64,000 nucleotides of DNA, from NCBI RefSeq assembly GCF_000513135.1, contig NZ_BAUV01000001.1:124001-188000 (forward strand), in the 5' to 3' direction. A program made the translations under genes and the position numbers. Below the pieces are notes generated by a model. That model did no database searches, was not told where the DNA came from, and saw only the letters and a list, made by a program, of their open reading frames with translations. The stretch comes from Halalkalibacter akibai JCM 9157 (lineage in GTDB: Bacteria > Bacillota > Bacilli > Bacillales > Bacillaceae_D). Position 1 is the stretch's first letter, and each line of letters begins with the position of its first letter. This document shows, one piece after another, positions 8,345 through 16,827 of this stretch.

Positions 8345-9471
8345 TGAATAAATTAGGCTTTCCTATGGAGTTATTAGAACGAACCGAGAAGGAAAGGATT
8401 GACTACTTCAAAGAAAGAACTGTAGGACATCCAGCATTACAACAAGCATATTTAGACTTAATGGATAAAATTAAGATTGCAGGCAAAGGTAAAGTTTTAT
8501 TGGTTTATGGACCTAGTGGTGTTGGAAAGACGACCCTGTTCAGAAAAGTGGAAAAGGAGATAACTAAGCAATACAACGATGAAATGCAGCAAGATAAGGG
8601 TTTTGTCCCCATTATAGGGGTGGAGGCTTCTTCACCAGAGGATGGAAAATTTGATTGGATCGACTTTTACACTGAAGCACTTCAAAAAGTTGAAGAAATA
8701 CTAATTAGTGAAAAGAGATTACCTCACGGTAGTCAAGTTCCTACAAATCATACCCAACGTACAAAGAGGACCTTGAGAAGATCCTTGGAAAATGTAATAA
8801 AGTACAGAAAGGTAAAAGTAATAATAATTGATGAAGCACAACATATGACTAAGGCAGGCAATTCTAAAGCCTTAAGAAACCATATGGATACTATTAAATC
8901 ATTAGCGTCAAAATTCGAAATTCCAATTATTCTGTTTGGAACTTATGAACTTTTAAGCTTTAGAAATCTAAGTGGTCAATTAAGTAGAAGAGGCATAGAT
9001 ATAAATTTCCCAAGGTATAATGCAGAATTAACCGATGAAATAAATGCTTTTAAGAATGTTATTGGTTTTTTTCAAGTTCATCTCCCTATACAAAATCAAC
9101 CAGACCTTATGAATAATTGGGAGTATTTTTATCAAAGAACTATTGGTTGTGTTGGAATTTTACGAGATTGGCTAACAAATACTTTGGAGTATAAATTAAA
9201 TAAAACTCCAAATGCAAAAACATTAACGTTAAATGATTTTAAAAAGTTTGAGCCAACAATTGACCAAGCATATAAAATGGCAGAAGAAATTATTACTGGA
9301 GAAGATTTACTTCAAAGTCAGAAAAAGACGGAAAATGATTTAAATTTTAAGTTAGGATTAGGTAAGGTAAATAAAGAGGTAGAGCAAAAGAAGCCAACAA
9401 ATAAAAAGCCTGGGATAAGAGATCCTAAGAGAGACAAAACGGGATTGGAATATTTAAACAATGCACAGTAA
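8344..9471 (+). CDS. TnsC-like AAA+ ATPase
   Basis: Regulator that links target-bound TniQ to the transposase and gives target immunity. Walker A is GPSGVGKT (56-63), Walker B VIIIDEAQH (about 159-167), followed by a sensor-like IIILFGTYELL and an arginine region QLSRRG. At 375 aa it is shorter than Tn7 TnsC (555 aa) but normal for TniB/TnsC of related elements. The start codon overlaps the tnsAB stop (ATG within TAATG), showing translational coupling. The C-terminal 60 residues are basic and Lys-rich. Confidence 0.93.
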   Translation: MNKLGFPMELLERTEKERIDYFKERTVGHPALQQAYLDLMDKIKIAGKGKVLLVYGPSGVGKTTLFRKVEKEITKQYNDEMQQDKGFVPIIGVEASSPEDGKFDWIDFYTEALQKVEEILISEKRLPHGSQVPTNHTQRTKRTLRRSLENVIKYRKVKVIIIDEAQHMTKAGNSKALRNHMDTIKSLASKFEIPIILFGTYELLSFRNLSGQLSRRGIDINFPRYNAELTDEINAFKNVIGFFQVHLPIQNQPDLMNNWEYFYQRTIGCVGILRDWLTNTLEYKLNKTPNAKTLTLNDFKKFEPTIDQAYKMAEEIITGEDLLQSQKKTENDLNFKLGLGKVNKEVEQKKPTNKKPGIRDPKRDKTGLEYLNNAQ

Positions 9472-9491
9472 ATTAAAGTTGGTGACAGATA

Positions 9492-10841
9492 ATGTGTAAT
9501 AATGTAGGGCTAAAAAGAGTCGAAGGGAATAATGCTTCCAAAACTACTAGCATGGAAAGAAGCAGATTATACAACATCATGCCTGAAGGACTAGATACCT
9601 ACCAAGTTGAGAGTCTTCACAGTTATTTATTAAGATTAGCTGAAAAACATGTAGTACCTGTATGGATACTTTTGGAGAAAGAAGTAGCTTATCTTTTTTC
9701 AAAAGAATTCTTAAAGGAATATATTAAGAAAAGACAAACTAATCATGTGCATTATATCAATAGTTGCACCGAAATTACAGAGGAGTATTTAAATGCTCTA
9801 GAGATTGTGACCACTAGAGAATTATCAAAGTTAACTCTGTTAAATGGAAGAGGACTATTTAGTATTAAAAGAAATATGATAAGGAAAAACCGTGCTTGGT
9901 GTCCCCTCTGCTTTGAAAGTTGGAAAGAAGAAGGCAAGGAAATATATGAACCACTCATATGGAGTATAGAATTAATGAAGTATTGTCCTGATCACTTTGT
10001 TCCATTAGAAGAGAAATGTTACTCATGTGGCAAGAAAAACAAATTCATTTCTTCTAGTCAGCAGGTTGGGCATTGTGGTAAATGTGGCAATTGGCTTGGA
10101 AAAGAGAATGTTGAAGAATACAAGGAATTAGATGAATGGGATTTATGGTGTATCTCGAACTTTAAACAAATTTTAGAGTTCCTTCAACAGAGTAACAACA
10201 TTCCACTTAGACATTTCCCTAATCAAATTGTAAAAATGCTCGTTAATCAATATACAGATGGAAATGTAAGTGAGTTTAGTAGAATCCTTAATGTAAGTAT
10301 GATCTCTGAATATGTGATGGATCGTAGTAATATAACTTTTGAAAAGTTACTAAATCTATCATTCTACTTTCAAACGTCAATTGTAGATTTAATTCACTTT
10401 AAGCCAATTGACAAAAGTAACATCAATTTGTCTGCGATTGATAATCTCGAAAATAGACAGCACAGCTATTATAATGTTTCACCTGAGGAAGTTAGAAAAG
10501 AACTTCAAACAATATTAGATTCAGAACAAATTCCTCCCTTAAGTATGGCTCAAGTAATAAAATTATCTAAGTATAGTACTTATGTTCTCTATAAACATGC
10601 AAAGGATTTGTGTGAAGAAATAACTTCAAAGAGGAAGGCGCACTTTCTTAGACAAAAAGAAATAAAGCTAAATCAAATTAAGTATGATGTAATTCCAATT
10701 GTTGAGAAACTCCTAGAAGAAGGTATATATCCTTCTGAAGCTATTGTAGAACAAAGAATTCCCTACACAGTTTTTAAGAAAGAACTAAAAATTGTAATTG
10801 ATGAAATTATGGAGGAGCTTCTAAAAAAAAATAACTTTTAA
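9492..10841 (+). CDS. TniQ/TnsD-family target-selection protein 2
   Basis: Second target selector of the element, 449 aa. It has the same N-terminal signature as TniQ1 (MERSRLYNIMPEGLDTYQVESLHSYLLRLAEKH) and the same zinc ligands: C137-x2-C140, C165/H168, C176-x2-C179, C195-x2-C198. The two proteins are clear paralogues but diverge in the C-terminal half, where target specificity would reside. The start at 9492 adds 20 residues before the shared Met; ATG 9552 is an alternative but shows no ribosome binding site. It is the last gene of the tns operon, before a strong terminator. Two TniQ proteins in one element suggest two targeting modes (inference). Confidence 0.87.
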   Translation: MCNNVGLKRVEGNNASKTTSMERSRLYNIMPEGLDTYQVESLHSYLLRLAEKHVVPVWILLEKEVAYLFSKEFLKEYIKKRQTNHVHYINSCTEITEEYLNALEIVTTRELSKLTLLNGRGLFSIKRNMIRKNRAWCPLCFESWKEEGKEIYEPLIWSIELMKYCPDHFVPLEEKCYSCGKKNKFISSSQQVGHCGKCGNWLGKENVEEYKELDEWDLWCISNFKQILEFLQQSNNIPLRHFPNQIVKMLVNQYTDGNVSEFSRILNVSMISEYVMDRSNITFEKLLNLSFYFQTSIVDLIHFKPIDKSNINLSAIDNLENRQHSYYNVSPEEVRKELQTILDSEQIPPLSMAQVIKLSKYSTYVLYKHAKDLCEEITSKRKAHFLRQKEIKLNQIKYDVIPIVEKLLEEGIYPSEAIVEQRIPYTVFKKELKIVIDEIMEELLKKNNF

Positions 10842-10881
10842 CTATAATAGATTAGTGGGTTTGTTGATTAATTTAAAAGAC

Positions 10882-10918
10882 AAAAAATGACCGAATCCTC
10901 GTGATTTGGTCATTTTTC
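10882..10918 (+). terminator. Terminator of the tns operon
   Basis: Inverted repeat AAAAATGACCGAATC / GATTTGGTCATTTTT around a 5-base loop, 40 bp after tniQ2. Confidence 0.8.
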
Positions 10919-11339
10919 ATTTTCCGTATCATGATGATTTACAAGAAAACTAGTAATGCTTCTATTGGACAGTAGCTGGGTCTTTTGCTGTCTTTTTTTA
11001 TTCTATGGATATCCTTTTTAATTATTACGATTGAGGGATAGCTGAGCTTGTTTTCATCCTACAAAACCAAACCCTAAGTAATTGTTATTTGAATTGCTGA
11101 GGGTTTCATTTATTAGCAATTAGGCCTGATTGTAGAGTTTCTTTTATATTACGTAGTAGACGATTTTTATTTAAAATCAAGATACCTTTTATATTGTAAT
11201 TAACAATTGCACATAGATAAGAATAGTTAGATAGTTATTTTATACATAATTTGTTATTTTCTGGTATTATATATACGTCAATATTGGTTACTTTGTGAAG
11301 TATTCACTTAAACTAACGGAGCAGATTGGAGGAAATAAT
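10919..11339. other. Non-coding stretch between the tns operon and cargo
   Basis: No credible gene. It holds a terminator-like GACAG...CTGTC with a T-run (about 10970-11000) and a long hairpin AAACCCT-A-AGTAATT ... AATTGCT-G-AGGGTTT (11069-11106). The last 150 bases are very AT-rich and probably contain the promoter of the next small gene. Nothing else recognised. Confidence 0.5.
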
Positions 11340-11534
11340 ATGTTTAAAATATTTATACCTGATGACGAATTAATAATTGTAAGAGCGAAAGAAGATTTTA
11401 GAACGAATGGATATAACGTTAATAAAGGGGAACTTTTCAATGCCTCAGAAAAAGAAGGGGTAATTGTAAATGGTAGTTTCGCGTGTCAAATTGGCAGTCC
11501 TAATTTCGAGGCTTGGTTTGAAATAATCGCCTAA
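11340..11534 (+). CDS. Small protein of unknown function (64 aa)
   Basis: ATG 11340 is preceded by GGAGG at good spacing, which favours this start over upstream codons. The product (MFKIFIPDDELIIVRAKEDF...) is an acidic-basic mixed, probably beta-rich soluble protein with no membrane segment and one Cys. It reads like a small SH3- or KOW-sized beta barrel (inference only). It is a single gene in the transition between transposition genes and cargo. I do not recognise a family. Confidence 0.5.
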   Translation: MFKIFIPDDELIIVRAKEDFRTNGYNVNKGELFNASEKEGVIVNGSFACQIGSPNFEAWFEIIA

Positions 11535-11834
11535 AATAACTATTAAACTGAATACTGAGAGCAGGGAGATATATTATACCTTGATTTTTGTTTCTATTAA
11601 GGATGCATACTTGGGGGACTAACTGTATTTTTTAAAGTTCTTTATCAATTGGGTTTAAAACCATACTACAAGGCAAAGTTATCGCCTTTGTATGTGGGAT
11701 AACTAAAAAAGAGATAATAAATATCACCAAAACAAACTGTTTCATAAAATACATATTGTAAGTAGTTTTTTGACTAAAGAAGAGCGAGTGTTCAAGAAGA
11801 AAAGTCGCTTTTTCAGAAAAAAGGAGTTGTCCAC

Positions 11835-11978
11835 ATGACCGAACATGATGATGGTGTGTCGGAAGAGTTTAGGAACAAAGTAGAAGAGCTTTGTGATAGG
11901 CTTGAACCAAAAAATAAAGAAACCAACGCGTTGTGGCAGCTAGTTAGTGAAATATGCAAGGACGATGTAAGGAATTAA
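11835..11978 (+). CDS. Very small protein of unknown function (47 aa)
   Basis: An AAGGAG site precedes ATG 11835. The product MTEHDDGVSEEFRNKVEELC... is acidic and helical, with two Cys. A hairpin terminator follows at 12053-12083, which supports a transcription unit. No family recognised. Confidence 0.4.
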   Translation: MTEHDDGVSEEFRNKVEELCDRLEPKNKETNALWQLVSEICKDDVRN

Positions 11979-12052
11979 CTAAGTTAGGTTTAAAGATCAT
12001 AAAATATTATCTGTTGCGCAGACAAATATATTGGTTATAGAATAACCCTCGA

Positions 12053-12083
12053 AAAGACGATTGCTCTTAAAGTAATCGTCTTT
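12053..12083 (+). terminator. Hairpin terminator after the 47-aa gene
   Basis: Perfect AAAGACGATT / AATCGTCTTT around an 11-base loop, ending in TTT. Confidence 0.6.
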
Positions 12084-12275
12084 CGTATTCGACTAAATAC
12101 TGTTCAACAGGAAGTATCAACAGACCAAAACATTAAGAAATCAACAAAATTTAGTGAATTCCTTAGTGACATAGACTTATTTTAAATACTAATAATGTAA
12201 AAATTTAGGTATAAGGAAATGGTACAAGGCATATTGATTAGAAGGACATGTCTAATAAAGGTGAGGGGGAATTCA

Positions 12276-12995
12276 GTGAACTATACAGAAAAGGTGTTTT
12301 TAGGTTTGTTTCTTACGTTAACTGTAGTATTTTTGTTTTTATCTCAGTATTATGAAATATTCAAGATTTTAGTTACTCCAGTTGCTACATTATCTGTTTC
12401 AAGCTTTATTTGGTTAGATATAAAAAATCGAAGTATAGAAGTTAGAAGGCTAGGTCTACTTTTCATTATTACTCTGATTTTAAGCGTTATCTTCGGTAAT
12501 ATTGGATTTGTTAACGAAATAATCATTTGGTTATGGGTAGCTTTAATACTAGCCGCGTTGTGGGTTTTTACTATTAAAGCTTATCAAAGTTTAAGAATCT
12601 CATTAGCATGGATGGTCATTGTTCCATTATTTTCAATGGTCTTTCTTTCAGAGACTGAAATTTTAAGAGGTTATGATTATATTATCTACATTGTAACTCT
12701 TTTGGTAACGTGGGCATTTTTATGTTATCAAGGTGAGTTGAAAATTGTTGAAAGAGCAATTCAATTTATAGGAATAATATTTGTGGTGATAGCGTTAGTT
12801 TGGCATTTATTCTTAGAAATGTTTCAATTATCTTCTGAATTTCCGGAATATTCAAATATTCTCTTTGATAATGGAATAGATATTTTAATGATATTTGCAC
12901 AAATTGACATGGCCATCTTCCCGGTAATTATTAATTGTTTATTGTGCTATTTAATCATCATTTTAAGAAAAAGAATGCAAGAAAAGGTAACGTGA
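12276..12995 (+). CDS. Integral membrane protein of unknown function (239 aa)
   Basis: GTG 12276 follows GAGGGGG at good spacing and begins MNYTEKVFLGLFLTL; the longer reading from 12219 lacks a ribosome binding site. Seven to eight hydrophobic helices run the length of the protein with short loops and a basic C-terminal end (RKRMQEK). No catalytic or transport motif is recognisable. It stands alone between two terminators as transposon cargo. Function unknown. Confidence 0.6.
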   Translation: MNYTEKVFLGLFLTLTVVFLFLSQYYEIFKILVTPVATLSVSSFIWLDIKNRSIEVRRLGLLFIITLILSVIFGNIGFVNEIIIWLWVALILAALWVFTIKAYQSLRISLAWMVIVPLFSMVFLSETEILRGYDYIIYIVTLLVTWAFLCYQGELKIVERAIQFIGIIFVVIALVWHLFLEMFQLSSEFPEYSNILFDNGIDILMIFAQIDMAIFPVIINCLLCYLIIILRKRMQEKVT

Positions 12996-13010
12996 TAAAA
13001 GTTTTATGAG

Positions 13011-13054
13011 AAAGGTCCGTTGTCTCTTGAAAAGTTCCAGAGTCAACGGACTTT
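13011..13054 (+). terminator. Terminator after the membrane-protein gene
   Basis: AAAGGTCCGTTG ... CAACGGACTTT, one bulged base, followed by TCTTG. Confidence 0.65.
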
Positions 13055-13096
13055 CTTGTAATATGACATTTAATAAACTGAAATAGAGTAACTATT

Positions 13097-13606
13097 ATGA
13101 CGATGACACCTATTCATATGGCTCATCATGGTCATGGACTTGGCGCAATTGGTCTTGTTATTGGAAATCATATTGGGTCGATGTATCTTCCTTCATTGGT
13201 TACAGGTGTACTTGTGGATAAGGTTGGTCGAACTGCGATGGCTATTGCTGCTGGAGTCACGTTACTATTAGCAGGTTTGTTGGCAGCTTTTGCATCAAGT
13301 GATTCTATTCTTGTCTTAATCATAGCTCTTTCCTTACTAGGAGTAGGGTGGAACTTTGGATTGATAAGTGGGACAGCTCAAGTTGTTGATTCGACTGCTT
13401 CATCACAACGAGCTAAGACTCAAGGAACAGTGGATGTTTTCATTGCATTAGCAGGTGCTTCTGGTGGAGCTATGTCTGGAATGATTGTAGCTAATACGAG
13501 CTATACAATATTATCACTAGCTGGAGGCGGATTGTCATTATTACTGATTCCTGTGGTGATCTGGTCTAGAAGGAAGGGAAAAAGAAGAGAAGAGTCTGAT
13601 GTTTGA
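13097..13606 (+). pseudogene. C-terminal remnant of an MFS transporter
   Basis: The 169-aa frame covers only the last five or so helices of a major facilitator superfamily exporter (HMAHHGHGLGAIGLVIGNHIGSMYLPSLVTGVLVDKVGRTAMAI..., GVGWNFGLISGTAQVVDS). Family members have about 400 residues and 12 helices. The expected N-terminal half is absent upstream, where the terminator of another gene lies. There is no ribosome binding site in front of ATG 13097. This is best read as a truncated, dead gene left from a rearrangement in the cargo. Confidence 0.8.
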
Positions 13607-13791
13607 GAATTGATTCAGATTAACCTACATCAGCTAACGATTAGCAGTGATTTAAAAGTCACTATTAAAATTAGAGGCAGGAGATTGGGAATCTAACTAT
13701 TTTCAACGTAAAGTACGCTATAACGCCTAACGTAGAAATCGGCTTTTTAATTCATCAAATATGTGAAACAATTGTAATTCTAGTTGATTAC

Positions 13792-13828
13792 ATACCCTAA
13801 TAGGTATAAACTGTACCTGTTAGGGTAT
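13792..13828 (+). promoter_or_regulatory. Two CstR-type operator sites
   Basis: ATACCCTAATAGGTAT (13792-13807) and GTACCTGTTAGGGTAT (13813-13828) match the repeated ATACC-N6-GGTAT palindrome of this island. They lie 30-60 bp upstream of the small UGA-containing reading frame and the ccdA/thioredoxin genes. Confidence 0.6.
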
Positions 13829-13854
13829 TATTTAGTAGAGGGAGTGTGCATCAT

Positions 13855-14031
13855 ATGAAGAATGAAGAAAAAAGTTGTTCAACTAACCAGTGAGGAATGA
13901 ATAAACGGACAACAGATGGTAAAAAGGCAAAAGTATCGCCTCCAATATGACCAGCTGTTTATCTTTGGTTCCTGGTAGGAGCTATATTTATTATCTATAG
14001 TATTATGGGTACTGTACTCTCAATTTTTTAG
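13855..14031 (+). CDS. Candidate small membrane selenoprotein with two in-frame UGA codons (or a pseudogene)
   Basis: ATG 13855 follows GAGGGAG. The frame runs 58 codons to TAG with UGA at codons 13 and 32: MKNEEKSCSTNQ-U-GMNKRTTDGKKAKVSPPI-U-PAVYLWFLVGAIFIIYS.... The C-terminal part is a clear transmembrane helix and the reading frame is otherwise coherent. The second UGA is followed, 22 nt later, by a hairpin TGGTTCC-TGGTA-GGAGCTA whose loop contains GG, as in bacterial SECIS elements; no such hairpin was seen after the first UGA. It sits directly behind two CstR-type operators. A pseudogene with two nonsense mutations is the alternative. Confidence 0.4.
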
Positions 14032-14176
14032 GGGATATTGTTAATTATGGATCGTACTTTATTTAGTTAAAGAGTCATGGAGAAGTGCATGTAAAAATGC
14101 ACTTTTTTCGTTTTATTTATTTCTTAAACGTTTCTTAATATTCACAAAGTATAACTGAAGATAAAGGAGGAGCATT

Positions 14177-14839
14177 ATGGAGGAGTTTTTAATTATTGGT
14201 TCGATACGTTTGCCTATCAAATGGATCTTTATTGGGGGTGCACTAGTAGTAACCTATCTAGCAATGAACATTCGTTTAAGTCGATTAAATTTAGACAAGA
14301 AACCATTATTAGATACGGTATTTAATGCGTTATTTTATGGCTTTATTGTTTGGAAACTAAGTTATGTATTATTCAATCCGGTTCATGCTTTTGCCTATCC
14401 ACTGGGGATTCTTTATTTTGATGGTGGTCAAGAAGGAATGTTGTTAGGAATTCTAATGGGCTTCATTTATATTTACTTTCAATCTACTAAGCAGAGCATA
14501 GGAATAGTAACGTATGTGAATCTTACTTTCAGTGGTTGGCTTGCAGGGAGCGCAACTTATTTTATTTATTTATTCCATACAAATTATTTTTACTACTCTG
14601 GTCAAATTTTTTTAGCTGGATGGCTACTATTTGTCATGTCGAAGAATAAAGAAGTAGATCTTGGAAAAGGATTATCCAACAGCTTATTAATTTATAGTCT
14701 AGGTCAAATCTTTTTAGGGTATTTGACTCAAATAAAACCAGTTATTTTTGGGTTCACAAATCTCCAAATTGGTTTTATTTTGTTAGCTCTACTTATGCTA
14801 ATCGTACAGAAAAGGAAAAGGGGTGAGAAAAATCGATAA
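14177..14839 (+). CDS. Polytopic membrane protein, loosely Lgt-like, upstream of ccdA
   Basis: 220 aa with about seven hydrophobic helices. The segment FNALFYGFIVWKLSYVLFNPVHAFAYPLGILYFDGGQEGMLLGILMGFIYIY resembles the core of prolipoprotein diacylglyceryl transferase-like proteins but lacks a confident catalytic signature. AAAGGAGGAG precedes ATG 14177. It overlaps the GTG start of ccdA by 17 bases, so the two are translationally coupled. The position in a ccdA-thioredoxin operon suggests a role in extracytoplasmic thiol redox (inference). Confidence 0.6.
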   Translation: MEEFLIIGSIRLPIKWIFIGGALVVTYLAMNIRLSRLNLDKKPLLDTVFNALFYGFIVWKLSYVLFNPVHAFAYPLGILYFDGGQEGMLLGILMGFIYIYFQSTKQSIGIVTYVNLTFSGWLAGSATYFIYLFHTNYFYYSGQIFLAGWLLFVMSKNKEVDLGKGLSNSLLIYSLGQIFLGYLTQIKPVIFGFTNLQIGFILLALLMLIVQKRKRGEKNR

Positions 14840-15539
14840 TTTATCCATTTTAGTAGCCTTTACTGCAGGACTGCTTTCTTTCTTATCACCATGTGTATTT
14901 CCATTACTTCCTGCTTACATTGCTACGTTAACAGGTTCTACAGTCTCTGATAAGGTCAATGTAAATAAGAAACTAGTATTTACTAGATCAATAAGCTTTA
15001 TTTTGGGATTTAGTATCATCTTCGTCCTTTTAGGAGTATCCGCAAGTTTCATAGGTCAAATGTTTATGGAAAATAGAAACATTGTTGAAAAAATAAGCGG
15101 ACTCCTTATTATCATCTTTGGACTTCAAATGGTAGGCCTTTTACAACTCAAATTCCTTATGAGGGAAAAAAGAATACATATGCAATCTAAAAGGGCAGGT
15201 GCAGGACCTTCCTTTTTAATTGGAATGGCTTTTGCATTTGGATGGAGTCCATGTGTAGGTGTTGTTTTATCCTCTATTTTATTATTAGCAGCCTCGCACG
15301 AAACAGTAAGTAGTGGTGTGATTTTATTGTCAGTGTACTCATTAGGATTGGGGATACCATTTTTAATGGTATCAATACTTGTGACCTATTCATTGAAAGT
15401 TGTAAGGAATATTAATTCAATCTTACCTAAATTGAGTGTAGTTAATGGTTGGATTTTAATCGGCTTAGGTTTGCTTCTATTTACAGGTCAATTTCAAAGG
15501 ATTAGTGCTTGGCTTGCAACTTTCACCTATTTTGGTTAA
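14823..15539 (+). CDS. CcdA/DsbD-family thiol electron transporter
   Basis: Membrane protein that passes electrons from cytoplasmic thioredoxin to extracytoplasmic thiol proteins. 238 aa, six helices, with the family motifs LSFLSPCVFPLLPAYIATLTGS and GMAFAFGWSPCVGVVLSS; the two Pro-Cys cysteines are the redox pair. Start GTG 14823 overlaps the preceding gene. The next gene encodes an anchored thioredoxin-like protein, its likely partner. Confidence 0.9.
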   Translation: MRKIDNLSILVAFTAGLLSFLSPCVFPLLPAYIATLTGSTVSDKVNVNKKLVFTRSISFILGFSIIFVLLGVSASFIGQMFMENRNIVEKISGLLIIIFGLQMVGLLQLKFLMREKRIHMQSKRAGAGPSFLIGMAFAFGWSPCVGVVLSSILLLAASHETVSSGVILLSVYSLGLGIPFLMVSILVTYSLKVVRNINSILPKLSVVNGWILIGLGLLLFTGQFQRISAWLATFTYFG

Positions 15540-15555
15540 GGAAAGGAAATAAAAG

Positions 15556-16116
15556 ATGAAAAAACAAAAGAATTTGATTGTGATCCTCCTTTTAGTTGGG
15601 CTAATAGGATGGGGTTTAATGGATTTACGTGGAGAAAGTGGGAATGAACCGAATAGTGAAACGACTGTAGTAGATGTTGAAGTAGGATTAAACCAAGGAA
15701 ATTTGGCACCGGACTTTGAATTAGAAACATTAGAAGGAGAGCCATTGAAGTTATCAGACTTTAGAGGGGAAAAAGTAATCCTAAACTTATGGGCAACTTG
15801 GTGCCCGCCATGTCGAGCTGAAATGCCCCATATGCAAGACTACTATGAGAAGCATAAGAATGATGGAGTTACAATATTGGGAGTTAATTTAACAACTCAA
15901 GAGCGAAATAAAGATGCGGTAAGGCCTTTTGTGTATGAGGAATTTCAATTGACATTTCCAGTTGTATTAGATGTGGATGGTGATATTGGAGCGATGTACC
16001 AAGCTTACTCTATACCAACAACTTATGTCATTGATACTGAGGGGTTAGTTCAAAATAAAGTGATTGGGCCCATGTCTTATGAAATGATGGAGACAATGAT
16101 AAACAATATTAATTAA
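15556..16116 (+). CDS. Membrane-anchored TlpA/ResA-like thioredoxin
   Basis: Extracytoplasmic thiol-disulfide oxidoreductase, 186 aa. Residues 5-20 are an uncleaved signal anchor (NLIVILLLVGLIGWGLM). The thioredoxin domain has the redox motif in NLWATWCPPCRAEMP and the cis-Pro in SIPTTYVID. It follows ccdA by 16 bp and would receive its electrons. A response regulator gene follows immediately. Substrate unknown; extracytoplasmic sulfur or cytochrome thiols are possible. Confidence 0.9.
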   Translation: MKKQKNLIVILLLVGLIGWGLMDLRGESGNEPNSETTVVDVEVGLNQGNLAPDFELETLEGEPLKLSDFRGEKVILNLWATWCPPCRAEMPHMQDYYEKHKNDGVTILGVNLTTQERNKDAVRPFVYEEFQLTFPVVLDVDGDIGAMYQAYSIPTTYVIDTEGLVQNKVIGPMSYEMMETMINNIN

Positions 16117-16137
16117 TACGAGATGTGGAGGTTCGGA

Positions 16138-16827
16138 GTGAACACTAAGGGCAAATCTATTTTAATTGTAGAAGATGATCATAAAATAAGACAATTAATT
16201 AAGATCTATCTTGAAAAAGAAGGTTATGATGTGTGGGAGGCGGGAGACGGCAAACAAGGCATAGACATGTTTGAGCGGTACGATCCGTGTTTTACGATCA
16301 TTGATTTAATGCTTCCTGAAGTCAGTGGAGAAGAGGTTTGTAAATGGATTAGGACAGAGAAGAAAAGTGATAGTCCGATTATCATGGTTACAGCCAAGGT
16401 GGAAGAAAAGGATCGGATTAATGGACTCAGAATGGGGGCAGATGACTATATAACAAAGCCATTTAGTCCCAATGAACTTGTTGCTCGCGTCGAAACGGTG
16501 CTGCGTCGAACAGAGAATCGTTGTAATAAAATTAGTTTTCAAGGGATCACAGTGAAGCCTTTAAAAGGAGAAGTGAATTTTAATGGAACGAAACTTTCTT
16601 TAACAAATAATGAAAGCAAATTACTATACATGTTCATGAAGCACCCGAATCAAATCTTATCAAGAGAACAGATGATCGAGGAACTTTATCCAAATGTTGA
16701 GAAAGATATTACGAATCGGACAATTGATGTCCATATCCGAAATCTTAGGGAAAAACTAGAGCAAGTAGACGCTCCAGATTGTATTAAAACAGTTCGGGGC
16801 ATGGGGTATCAGTTTGTTGCCTTTTAA
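16138..16827 (+). CDS. OmpR/PhoB-family response regulator
   Basis: Receiver domain (residues about 7-120) with the acidic pocket EDD, phosphoacceptor Asp in FTIIDLMLPEVSGEE and Lys in YITKPFSPNEL; winged-helix DNA-binding domain from about 130 (LSLTNNESKLLYMFMKHPNQILSREQMIEELYP...RTIDVHIRNLREKLE...IKTVRGMGYQF). GTG 16138 follows TGGAGG and is preferred over the upstream ATG 16123. The cognate kinase overlaps its 3' end but is frameshifted. It may control the neighbouring thiol-redox genes. Confidence 0.92.
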   Translation: MNTKGKSILIVEDDHKIRQLIKIYLEKEGYDVWEAGDGKQGIDMFERYDPCFTIIDLMLPEVSGEEVCKWIRTEKKSDSPIIMVTAKVEEKDRINGLRMGADDYITKPFSPNELVARVETVLRRTENRCNKISFQGITVKPLKGEVNFNGTKLSLTNNESKLLYMFMKHPNQILSREQMIEELYPNVEKDITNRTIDVHIRNLREKLEQVDAPDCIKTVRGMGYQFVAF

